Source: DATDCY01 sp031406795 [NCBI: Candidatus Rokuibacteriota bacterium] (GTDB taxonomy: Bacteria; JAUVQV01). From it: a DNA stretch of 15,580 nt. Position numbers and translations under genes: made by a program. Location of the stretch: positions 1 to 15,580 of the forward strand of contig JANOHV010000054.1 of NCBI GenBank assembly GCA_031406795.1. Reading direction: 5' to 3'. How positions within the stretch are numbered: position 1 is the stretch's first letter; the number at the start of each line of letters is the position of its first letter. Of this stretch, positions 1 to 6,493 are shown one piece after another. The notes under the pieces were generated by a model. It had not been told where the DNA came from and made no database searches. It worked only from the letters and a program-made list of their open reading frames with translations.

Positions 1-75
1 CTCCCCTCCGCGCCACCCCTACGCCATAACCGTCATCGCCCCCGCATCGGCGAGCACGGGAAACGTGCCCCGGAA

Positions 76-1140
76 TCACGATCGGTCCCGATAGGCCAGC
101 GCGGTGCCGAGGACCAGGACGAGGCCGATCAGCGTCGCCAGCTTGCCGGCAGGCGTGGCCCCGGCGATCGTGCTGCGCAGCCCCCAGGACTGCACCAGCC
201 CGCCGGCGACCAGCATCCCGAGCACCGCGGCGCCGGCGTCGGTGTCGCCTTCGCCGGCCATCACCAGCTGGCGGAACGGGCAGCCGCCGATCAGAACGGC
301 GGCTAGTCCGACGAGAAACATCCCGCCCGCAGCCCAACCGAAATCCAGATGCGAGCCCGGCTGATCGTAGAGCCCGGGATGGAAGAGGCCGCCGGCGACG
401 TTGACGGCGAGCGCGGCGACGAACAGCAACCCGAGCCCGCCGAGCTGGCGCGCGCTGCGCGTCAGGAAGAAGTTCCGCAGCGCCCCGCTGACGCAGAACT
501 TCGAGCGCTGGGCGAGAGCGCCGACGGCCAGGCCGATCGCCAGCGAGGCGAGCGGCGGGGCGTGCTCGCGCGCGGCGCCGACCAGACCGCCGGTGAATGC
601 CGCGGGGGCGAGGACGGAAGCCACGGCCAGCAGCGCCATCGCCGCCGGCAGGACCCACCCGGCGAGAGCCCCGGTGCGCGCCGATTTTCCGAGAAAGAAC
701 CCCTTCTTCAGGAAGCTCACGCCGACCCAGGCGCCGGCTACGAGCCCGCCGAGCCCGGCGAACGCCGTCAGATCGCCGCCGGCGAGGCGCAGCATCACCT
801 TGATCGGGCAGCCGAGGAAGACCGCCGAACCGATGATCAGAAAGGCGCCGAGAAAGAAACGCACCAGCGGCGCGGAACCGCTGCGGGACTGGAACCCCCG
901 CCCCGCGAGCGCGGCGAGGGTGGCGCCGACGAGGAAGCCGGGCAACTCCGGCCGCAGGTAGGACATCCGCGGGTCGCCGTGCAGCCGCAGCGCTCCGGCC
1001 ACATTCTCGGCGAAGCAGGAGGCGCAGATGCCGGAGTTGCGCGGATTGCCGAGCAGCACGAGGCCGGCGCCGGCCAGGCCGACCGCCACGCCGGAGACCA
1101 GATCAAGGTGGTTCTTCAGCCAGGACAGGAGCGCCTTCAC
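76..1140 (-). CDS. yedE: YedE-type putative selenium transporter (YeeE/YedE membrane protein)
   Basis: This is a polytopic inner-membrane protein of 354 residues, the usual size for selenium-metabolism YedE proteins. Hydrophobic segments cover most of the chain. Conserved Cys motifs recur: GICASC (Cys39, Cys42), GCPIKVMLRLAGGD (Cys111), RSKFCVSGALRNFF (Cys216) and GGCPFRQLVMAGEGDTDAG (Cys287). The last of these is typical of the YedE branch associated with selenium use, as distinct from thiosulfate-importing YeeE. The family is thought to move a selenium species across the membrane, but transport has mostly been inferred from gene context. The reading frame is open far upstream, but the start chosen is the GTG at 1140, just after the stop of the upstream gene (10 bases between them), because sequence before it overlaps that gene and reads as non-native. 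No strong ribosome site precedes the GTG. It is the last visible gene of a three-gene operon with the small membrane protein and the PhnD-like lipoprotein. No yedF or selD is in view. Confidence 0.85.
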   Translation of the reverse strand: MKALLSWLKNHLDLVSGVAVGLAGAGLVLLGNPRNSGICASCFAENVAGALRLHGDPRMSYLRPELPGFLVGATLAALAGRGFQSRSGSAPLVRFFLGAFLIIGSAVFLGCPIKVMLRLAGGDLTAFAGLGGLVAGAWVGVSFLKKGFFLGKSARTGALAGWVLPAAMALLAVASVLAPAAFTGGLVGAAREHAPPLASLAIGLAVGALAQRSKFCVSGALRNFFLTRSARQLGGLGLLFVAALAVNVAGGLFHPGLYDQPGSHLDFGWAAGGMFLVGLAAVLIGGCPFRQLVMAGEGDTDAGAAVLGMLVAGGLVQSWGLRSTIAGATPAGKLATLIGLVLVLGTALAYRDRS

Positions 1141-1150
1141 GATGCGACGC

Positions 1151-1672
1151 TCAGGAGCAGCCGCCCGCCAGGGCGCGCTCCAGATAGCGCAGATCGCCGA
1201 GGGCCGCGCCTTCGAGGGCCGGCCGCACTTCGCGCAGCCAGGGAGCCAGCCCGGCGCCGACGAACCGTGGGGAATGCCGGTCCGCGTACTCCCGCAGAAG
1301 CTCGAAGGCACGGCGGTACTCGCGCAGCGCCGGCGCGGTGGCGCCACCCTCGCGATAGACCTCCGCGAGCAGCAGATGCAGCTGGGAGTTGCCCTCGAGC
1401 CCCGGAAGCGCCGCTTCCGCCTCGCGGCGTGCCACCTCGCGTTCCCCGCGAGCGGCGGCCTCGAGGGCCGGCCGGATCTGGTCGCACTCCGCGGCCACGC
1501 GCCGTTCGGTGCGGGCGCGCAAGTCGGACAGCAGTTCATCGGTGCCGCTTCCGGCCGCGGCGCCGAGTCGGACGGCAGAGAAGACCGCGGCCAGAGCAAG
1601 GAGAACGAGCACGGCCGCGACGGCGCGTTCGAGCCGGTCCAGACCTGGTGCAGCCGTTCCCCCGTCACGCAT
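1151..1672 (-). CDS. small membrane-anchored helical (TPR-like) protein
   Basis: I do not recognise a named family. The protein is 173 residues, with a short basic cytoplasmic start, one transmembrane helix at about residues 18-37 and an otherwise soluble, alpha-helical, Ala/Glu/Arg-rich domain. Residues about 90-130 (QLHLLLAEVYREGG followed by ALREYRRAFELL) resemble a TPR or SEL1-like helical hairpin. It ends in GGCS, but a functional role for that terminal Cys cannot be shown. The start is the ATG at 1672, because GGAGGG lies six bases upstream; a TTG two codons earlier overlaps that ribosome site. It sits 19 bases after the PhnD-like gene and 10 bases before yedE, so it is almost certainly co-transcribed and probably a membrane accessory of the same uptake or sensing unit. 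Topology predicts N-in with the helical domain outside the cytoplasm. Confidence 0.7.
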   Translation of the reverse strand: MRDGGTAAPGLDRLERAVAAVLVLLALAAVFSAVRLGAAAGSGTDELLSDLRARTERRVAAECDQIRPALEAAARGEREVARREAEAALPGLEGNSQLHLLLAEVYREGGATAPALREYRRAFELLREYADRHSPRFVGAGLAPWLREVRPALEGAALGDLRYLERALAGGCS

Positions 1673-1691
1673 CGTCAACCCTCCGCCCCCG

Positions 1692-2615
1692 TCAATACTT
1701 GTCGTACGGCGGGAGGTTACAGCGCTTGGCCATCGTCCGGACGAAATCGAACTCTTTCTCTTCCAGCGGGACGAAGCCCTCGACCAGGGCGCTCTTGAGC
1801 ACCTTGAGCACCTCGCCGTCGACCGTGGCGACCGTTTCGGCGTTCACCGCGAAGAGCGTTCTGCGGATCTGCTGAAAAGTCGATTCCGGCAGATTCGCTG
1901 CGGCCGAGAAGACACAATAGGGCACGAGCGGCGCGCGCGCGATGACCTGGTAGTCCGCGGGGAGAAGCTTGCCCTCGGCCTCCATCACCTCCAGGTCGAG
2001 GGCCGGGCCGGTGCCGGCGTCGAAGGCGCCGTTGACGACCGCGAAGATCGCCTTCTCGTGCTTGTAGGACCCCGAGGGGAAGGCGTAGTACCCGAGGTCC
2101 TTCTCGGGGTCGATTCCGGCTTCGAGCAGCAGCCAGTACGGCGAGAGGTAGGCGGTCGGAGCGAAGGCCGGGCCGAAGACGAAGCGCTTGCCCTTGAGGT
2201 CGGCGAGGGTCTTCACCCCGCTGTCCCTCCCGGTGATGATGCCGCCCGAGGAGTACGCGCCGTCCTTGCCGCGGACCTCGCCCGCGAGGACGCGAAATCC
2301 GTATGCCTCGCGGAACCAGACATACAGGTAACTGTTGGTGTGAATCAGATCGAACCGGCCCGCGCGGAGCGCCTCGTCGAAGTCCGCGGTGTCGAGCCAG
2401 ACCGGCTCGACACGCCGTCCGAGCTGCTCGGCCAGATGCGCCGCCAGCGGAGCGAAGCGGGCCTGCGTTTCGGAGATGCTGTTGCAGATCATGAACCCGA
2501 CCCGCAACGGCTTCTCGTCGCCTGAACCGCGACAGCCGGCGAGCGCCAGCAAAACACTCACGCACAATGCGGCTAAACGCACTTCGCGACGGCGTTTCCC
2601 GGTCTCACGTCCCAT
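1692..2615 (-). CDS. PhnD-family phosphate/phosphonate-type substrate-binding lipoprotein
   Basis: This is a periplasmic substrate-binding protein of 307 residues. It has a basic N-terminus, a hydrophobic stretch and a lipobox LALAGC with Cys28, so it should be a lipoprotein. The mature domain begins LRVGFMICNSISETQARFAP, followed by HTNSYLYVWFRE, KTLADLKGKRFVFGPAFAPT and a GAFDAGTGPALDLE stretch. This is the layout of the PhnD/phosphite-binding type II periplasmic binding fold (the family also contains the arsenite sensor partner AioX). The start chosen is the ATG at 2615; a TTG immediately before it is possible, and AGGGG lies upstream. No ABC permease or ATPase gene is visible next to it. 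Instead it heads an operon ending in a YedE-type selenium transporter, so its ligand may be a selenium or other oxyanion rather than phosphonate. That is inference; the ligand cannot be read from sequence. Confidence 0.83.
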   Translation of the reverse strand: MGRETGKRRREVRLAALCVSVLLALAGCRGSGDEKPLRVGFMICNSISETQARFAPLAAHLAEQLGRRVEPVWLDTADFDEALRAGRFDLIHTNSYLYVWFREAYGFRVLAGEVRGKDGAYSSGGIITGRDSGVKTLADLKGKRFVFGPAFAPTAYLSPYWLLLEAGIDPEKDLGYYAFPSGSYKHEKAIFAVVNGAFDAGTGPALDLEVMEAEGKLLPADYQVIARAPLVPYCVFSAAANLPESTFQQIRRTLFAVNAETVATVDGEVLKVLKSALVEGFVPLEEKEFDFVRTMAKRCNLPPYDKY

Positions 2616-2699
2616 CAACGCGCACCCCTTGCATTCTTCTCATCTCTAATTGGATGTGAAGGTCGTGGAAAGGGTCCAGGTGCAAGGCGCACAAGTCCC

Positions 2700-2728
2700 G
2701 AAAAGTGAGGCGTGCTCGTGCACGCCGC
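2700..2728 (-). terminator. hairpin terminator after the receiver gene
   Basis: On the minus strand, about 60 bases beyond the stop of the receiver gene, there is a perfect 7-bp stem (GGCGTGC/GCACGCC, 2709-2726) with a 4-base loop. It is followed after a few bases by a short T run (TCACTTTT). This fits a modest intrinsic terminator separating the DHH-kinase-receiver operon from the PhnD-like operon downstream. The T tract is short and interrupted, so efficiency is uncertain. Confidence 0.5.
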
Positions 2729-2786
2729 AGCGACTCGGGACGCAGTGCAACGCCGCAGATGGGCCCTTTACGCGGCCTTCACGCAC

Positions 2787-3176
2787 TCACTCTTCGTCGA
2801 TGATGTGGCGGGCGTCGAGGACTTCATTGAACTTCTTGCGCAGGGTGCTCGGCCGGAAGGGTTTCGTGATGTAGTCGTCGGCCCCGGCGTCCTTGCCCTT
2901 CTGGATGTCGACCTGCTGGCTTTTCGCGGTCAGCATGATGACCGGGATTTCACGCGTCGCGGGGTCGGCCTTGAGTTCGCGGCAGACCTCGAAGCCGTCC
3001 ATGAAGGGCATCATGATGTCGAGCATGATCAGATCGGGGAGCGACTCGCGCGCCTTCTGCAGCGCCTCCTTGCCGTTGATGGCGGTGACGCACTCGTACC
3101 CCTCCATCTCGACGGCGTCCGTGAGGGCCATGAGGATATAGGGTTCGTCGTCGCACACCAGAATTTTCTTGGTCAT
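2787..3176 (-). CDS. stand-alone CheY-like response regulator receiver
   Basis: This 129-residue protein is a single receiver domain with no output domain. The acidic pair Asp9-Asp10, the phospho-acceptor Asp53 in LIMLDIMMP, Thr83 in VIMLTAKS and Lys105 in YITKPFRP are all present, so it should be phosphorylatable. The start is the ATG at 3176; AGGAG lies about 15 bases upstream and a second purine run (GGCGGGAT) is nearer. It follows the histidine kinase gene by 76 bases on the same strand, and a hairpin terminator lies beyond its stop, so the pair is a two-component system with the receiver as its likely cognate partner. With no DNA-binding or enzymatic domain, it probably acts by protein contact or in a phosphorelay. 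The C-terminal LRKKFNEVLDARHIIDEE ends the domain naturally and does not look truncated. Confidence 0.9.
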   Translation of the reverse strand: MTKKILVCDDEPYILMALTDAVEMEGYECVTAINGKEALQKARESLPDLIMLDIMMPFMDGFEVCRELKADPATREIPVIMLTAKSQQVDIQKGKDAGADDYITKPFRPSTLRKKFNEVLDARHIIDEE

Positions 3177-3252
3177 GATCGTATCCCGCCTCTCCTGTGC
3201 TTGTCGAGTTTCCGTCGGGTGGTTCGTGCCGCCGGCCCGCCGCCGGCGCCGG

Positions 3253-4815
3253 TCAGCTCGCCGCGCCGGATGGGGCCTGCGCCGCGTCGCAGGCCGCCCG
3301 GCGCTCGCCCGGCGGCTTTTCCTCATAGGGGATCGTGAACGAGAAGGTGCTTCCCATATCGACCTTGCTCTCGGCCCAGATCCTGCCGCCGTGGTGCAGG
3401 ACAATCTCCTTGCAGATCGAGAGGCCGAGGCCGGTGCCGCCCTGGCTGCGGGTGAAGTGGTCCTCAACCTGCTGGAACTTCTCGAAGATCTTCTCCAGGT
3501 TCTCCGGCGCGATCCCGATGCCTTCATCGGTGGTGGATACCTTGACGTAGGCGCGGAAGCGGTGGTCGGTGATGTACGCCGGGTCCTCGCCGCGCTCGGC
3601 GGTCACGACCACCTTGCTCCCGGCGCGGGTGAACTTGATGGCGTTCGACAGCAGGTTCGCGACGAGCTGCACGATCTTGTCGTTGTCCCCGAGCACGACC
3701 GGCAGGCCGGGATCAACCTGGCTGACCAACTGAACATTGCGGGCCGCCCCGGCCCCGGAGAAGGTCTGCACCGTGTTGCGCACGACCTGGTCGAGACGGA
3801 TCTCCTCGAGCTTCCACTTGAACTTGCCGGCGCTGATCTTCTGCAGATCGAGCAGATCGTTGATCAGCCGGGTCAGCCGGTCGGTCTCCTCGTTGATCAC
3901 CCGCAGGTACTTTTGCTGCCGCGCCGGTTCGATCGTGCCCACCCGCTCGAGCATCACCTCGGCGAAATACTTGATCGAGGTCAGCGGCGTGCGCAGCTCG
4001 TGCGAGACGATCGAGATGAAGTCGTCCTTCATTTCGCTGAGCTTGTGGATCGTGTCGATCATCGAGTTGAAGCTGCGCCCCATCACGCCGAGCTCATCGC
4101 GCGAGGTGAATTCGACCCGCGCGTTCATGTTCCCCCGCTCGACTTCGCGGATGACCTTGAGCATCCGCGAGACCGGCCGGTTCACGAGCAGCGCCAGCAG
4201 CAACGTCAGCGCGAGGGAGGTGGCGAGGATCGTCGCCACGGCGCCCGTGATCCCCGCGGTGCGCATGATGTCCCGGTTCTTGGCCATGCGCTGCCGGGCG
4301 CTGTTCATGTTCAGGCAGACGTCGAGGATGCCGAGCACGCGCTTGCCTTTGTCGTGGCAGGCGTGGCAGCGCTCCTGGTTGAAGAGCGGCTTGACCATGC
4401 AGAACTGGCGGTCGCTGCCGGCGTCGTAGGCCTTGCCCTTGACTTCGTTGTTCACGTAGACGCTGTAGTGCACGTCCGAGATCTTCTTGCCGACTTCCTC
4501 GGGATTGAGCGACTGGCGGACCACGCCGTCCTGCGAGAAGATCACCAGCTGCTTCAGTTCGGTGTAGGAGTTGGTCAGTTCCGCCATCTGGAGCAGCTTG
4601 CGCATGTGGCCGCTCTCGGTGGTGTAGGCGATGTTGTTGTAGATCGCGTCCATCAGCAGGATCGCCTTGCTGCGCGTCGCCTCCTCGAACTCCTCGTTGA
4701 GGGACTTGAGGGTCCGATTGGTCGTGACGTAATACGACGTGCCGAGAAACACCGCGAGAATGAGCGCGATCCAGAGCACGATCTTGGCCTGGAGTCGCTT
4801 GCCGAGCATTTCCAC
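3253..4815 (-). CDS. sensor histidine kinase with c-type heme motif in periplasmic sensor domain
   Basis: This is a membrane histidine kinase of 520 residues. TM1 is at about 12-30, then a periplasmic sensor region at 31-185, TM2 at 186-211, HAMP at about 206-258, HisKA with phospho-acceptor His272 in SHELRTP, and HATPase_c with N box (NLLSNAIKF, 387-395), G1 (DEGIGI from Asp430), F box (FEKF, 444-447) and G2 (GGTGLGL, 459-465). All catalytic motifs are intact. The sensor region contains CHACH (Cys150, Cys153, His154), a canonical CxxCH covalent heme c site, preceded by VKPLFNQER. Similar heme-carrying periplasmic sensors are known from Geobacter-type kinases and chemoreceptors, so a redox or gas (NO, CO) signal is plausible; this is inferred. 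The start is the GTG at 4815, with GGGAGG eight bases upstream; an ATG at 4809 is an alternative. It lies 22 bases after the DHH phosphoesterase and upstream of the receiver gene. Confidence 0.93.
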   Translation of the reverse strand: MEMLGKRLQAKIVLWIALILAVFLGTSYYVTTNRTLKSLNEEFEEATRSKAILLMDAIYNNIAYTTESGHMRKLLQMAELTNSYTELKQLVIFSQDGVVRQSLNPEEVGKKISDVHYSVYVNNEVKGKAYDAGSDRQFCMVKPLFNQERCHACHDKGKRVLGILDVCLNMNSARQRMAKNRDIMRTAGITGAVATILATSLALTLLLALLVNRPVSRMLKVIREVERGNMNARVEFTSRDELGVMGRSFNSMIDTIHKLSEMKDDFISIVSHELRTPLTSIKYFAEVMLERVGTIEPARQQKYLRVINEETDRLTRLINDLLDLQKISAGKFKWKLEEIRLDQVVRNTVQTFSGAGAARNVQLVSQVDPGLPVVLGDNDKIVQLVANLLSNAIKFTRAGSKVVVTAERGEDPAYITDHRFRAYVKVSTTDEGIGIAPENLEKIFEKFQQVEDHFTRSQGGTGLGLSICKEIVLHHGGRIWAESKVDMGSTFSFTIPYEEKPPGERRAACDAAQAPSGAAS

Positions 4816-4837
4816 CTAGGGCGCCTCCCGCACGTCG

Positions 4838-6001
4838 TTAGTCTCTCTCCCCCGGCGGTTTGACCGGGCAGTTCACGGCCCGGGCAGATGCTACACCAGC
4901 GCTCTGCAACATGGCAAGGACGGCCGGTCCCGGCTCGCCGTCGGCGGGACGGCCGAGCAGCGGGCGGAACTCGGCCCGGCCGCGGTACCCGAGCAGTTCG
5001 AGCGTCCGCGCGAGCATCTCCTCCTCCAGGGCTTCGACCTCGAAAGAGGTCAGGCCGGCGATGTCGACCTGTCCGCCGGCCATGCGGCCGTGGCCGCCCG
5101 CGGTCCCCCGCTCGCGGAGCAGCTCGCGCAACAGCCGCCCCGCGCCCCGCCCGCGAAGCGCCCGCAGTGAGATGTAGAGTTGCCCGCCGTGACGGCCGGT
5201 GACGACCGACCAGCCCATGCGTTCGTGCGCCAGCAGAAAATCGGCGATCTCGGCAACGCTGTCCGGGGTGTCGACATCCCCGAGGCGCGAGCCGATCACG
5301 TTGCGGTAGCAGACTGCCTGGTGGAGCGCCCGATCCAGAACCGCGAAGTACGCGCGCGGGCGCCGCGGGTGCTCGATGCGCGCGAGAATCGGTTTGCGGA
5401 CCTGGGGATAGAGCCGCAGGTACGCCTCCAGGTCGCGCTCGCCCGCGCCGCGGCCGAGATCACGCGTCTCCGAGGAGATGCCGTAGGCCAGGGCCGTGGC
5501 CAGCCAGGCCGGGACGGACAGCCCCGAGAGAAGCAGATACTCGGCCAGGATGGTCGCGGTCGCCCCGTAGCTCGGGCGGATGTCGGCCCACGCGGCGACG
5601 GTCGTCTTCAACGCCGGGTGGTGGTCGATGACCAGCAGCGGCCTCGCGGAGCGCGGAAAGGAGTTGTTCCCCGATCGCGGCTGCGTGTCGACCAGCGCGA
5701 CCTGGCTCCAGTCGACCGCCGGGAGACTCGCCATGGGGCGAAGGCGCAGCCGCAGCAGGCTGACCATCGCCCGGTTCTCGGCCCGGCCGATCACCCCCTC
5801 GTAGGCCACGACGGCCCGCACCCCCGCGGCGTGCTCGAGCAGATAGCGCAGCGCCAGCGCACTGGAAATCGAGTCGGGGTCGGGGTTGCGGTGGGTGCAG
5901 ATGACCAGCCCGGTGGCGCCGGCGACCGCCCGGTACAAACCCTGCAGGGGGTCGTGGACGACCTTCGGCACCGGCGGCGGGGGACGACGACCCTGGCTCA
6001 C
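4838..6001 (-). CDS. DHH/DHHA1 family phosphoesterase (NrnA-like)
   Basis: This 387-residue protein has the DHH phosphoesterase motifs in order: HRNPDPD (His37, Asp41, Asp43), Asp105 in ALVDTQP, and Asp126-His127-His128 in VIDHHP. A DHHA1 domain carries GGHGRMAGG at 302-310. Such enzymes use two metal ions (usually Mn2+) to cleave short oligonucleotides, pAp or linear dinucleotides from cyclic dinucleotide breakdown. At the position where NrnA/GdpP proteins have a metal-binding Asp (xDT), this protein reads SSET with Glu178. That may be a subfamily trait rather than inactivation. The start is a GTG at 6001 without a strong ribosome site. It is the first gene of an operon with the heme-motif kinase (22-base gap) and receiver. 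It diverges from the DUF3467 gene across 74 bases. The true substrate cannot be told from sequence. Confidence 0.82.
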   Translation of the reverse strand: MSQGRRPPPPVPKVVHDPLQGLYRAVAGATGLVICTHRNPDPDSISSALALRYLLEHAAGVRAVVAYEGVIGRAENRAMVSLLRLRLRPMASLPAVDWSQVALVDTQPRSGNNSFPRSARPLLVIDHHPALKTTVAAWADIRPSYGATATILAEYLLLSGLSVPAWLATALAYGISSETRDLGRGAGERDLEAYLRLYPQVRKPILARIEHPRRPRAYFAVLDRALHQAVCYRNVIGSRLGDVDTPDSVAEIADFLLAHERMGWSVVTGRHGGQLYISLRALRGRGAGRLLRELLRERGTAGGHGRMAGGQVDIAGLTSFEVEALEEEMLARTLELLGYRGRAEFRPLLGRPADGEPGPAVLAMLQSAGVASARAVNCPVKPPGERD

Positions 6002-6011
6002 GGCAGACCGT

Positions 6012-6041
6012 TTGACAGGCTCGACCGCAGGATGGTAGACA
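6012..6041 (+). promoter_or_regulatory. possible sigma70 promoter for the DUF3467 gene
   Basis: In the 74-base divergent gap there is a perfect -35 hexamer TTGACA (6012-6017). An 18-base spacer leads to a weak -10-like TAGACA (6036-6041). Transcription would start near 6048, leaving a leader of about 28 bases before the GTG at 6076. The weak -10 limits confidence. A promoter for the divergent DHH operon must also lie in this gap, but I see no convincing hexamers for it. Confidence 0.4.
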
Positions 6042-6075
6042 CAACTGGCGCATCAGCCGCGAAAGGAGCACGCCC

Positions 6076-6363
6076 GTGCCGAACCAGCCGAAGGAAATCA
6101 AGGTCAAGATCGCCGACGAAGTCCTCAAGGGCAGTTACGCCAACACCCTGCTCGTCGCGCACACCGCCGAAGAGTTCATCCTCGACTTCATTCTCTCGCT
6201 GCCGCCGCAGGCGGTCTGCAATGCCCGGGTCATCGTCCACCCCGGGCACCTCAAGCGCATAATCGCGGCGCTCCAGCAGAACCTCGCTCTCTACGAGGCG
6301 AAACACGGCGTCGTCACCGCTACGCCCGACCCCGGGCAGGGAGGCATCGGCTTCACCAACTAG
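6076..6363 (+). CDS. DUF3467 family protein
   Basis: This small soluble protein has 95 residues, the usual DUF3467 length. It shows the family pattern: a polar start, then YANTLLVAHTAEEFILDFIL, a hydrophilic loop, ARVIVHPGHLKRIIAALQQNLALYEAKHG and a short Gly-rich tail. Family members are widespread in anaerobic bacteria and have no established biochemical role. The start is GTG at 6076, supported by AGGAG (6064-6068) seven bases upstream; no ATG start fits. It stands divergent from the DHH-kinase operon and 130 bases before the acyl-CoA ligase on the same strand, so it may be monocistronic. No membrane segment, signal peptide or metal motif is visible. Confidence 0.85.
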   Translation: MPNQPKEIKVKIADEVLKGSYANTLLVAHTAEEFILDFILSLPPQAVCNARVIVHPGHLKRIIAALQQNLALYEAKHGVVTATPDPGQGGIGFTN

Positions 6364-6432
6364 CGCTTCCACACGCACGGCGCCATTCTCCGGCCATGGC
6401 GGGCAGCCGTCAAGGGCTGCGGCGATCCGCGG

Positions 6433-6438
6433 TATACT
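6433..6438 (+). promoter_or_regulatory. possible -10 element upstream of the acyl-CoA ligase
   Basis: The 130-base gap between the DUF3467 stop and the ligase start contains TATACT (6433-6438), a close match to the sigma70 -10 hexamer. No good -35 hexamer lies 16-18 bases upstream, so it may be activator-dependent or spurious. A promoter here would give a leader of about 45 bases before the ATG at 6494. Confidence 0.3.
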
Positions 6439-6493
6439 CGCCGCCGCATTGCGGGTTCACGCGATCGGGTTTCTTTTTGGGGGGAGCGAGCCA

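Noticed and set aside
19-78. In-frame sequence continuing past the yedE TGA to a TAG at 19-21, suggesting a selenocysteine extension in a selenium gene.
   Set aside because: Only 18 codons; such open stretches are common by chance at this G+C. The extension has no family resemblance and I see no SECIS-like hairpin directly after the TGA.
349-1875. 508-codon plus-strand frame opposite yedE and the small membrane protein.
   Set aside because: Highly charged repetitive product, spans two genes and an intergenic gap on the other strand, no family signature.
3169-4863. 564-codon plus-strand open frame opposite the histidine kinase.
   Set aside because: Shadow of the kinase gene; no ribosome site, no recognisable domain, composition typical of antisense GC-rich frames.
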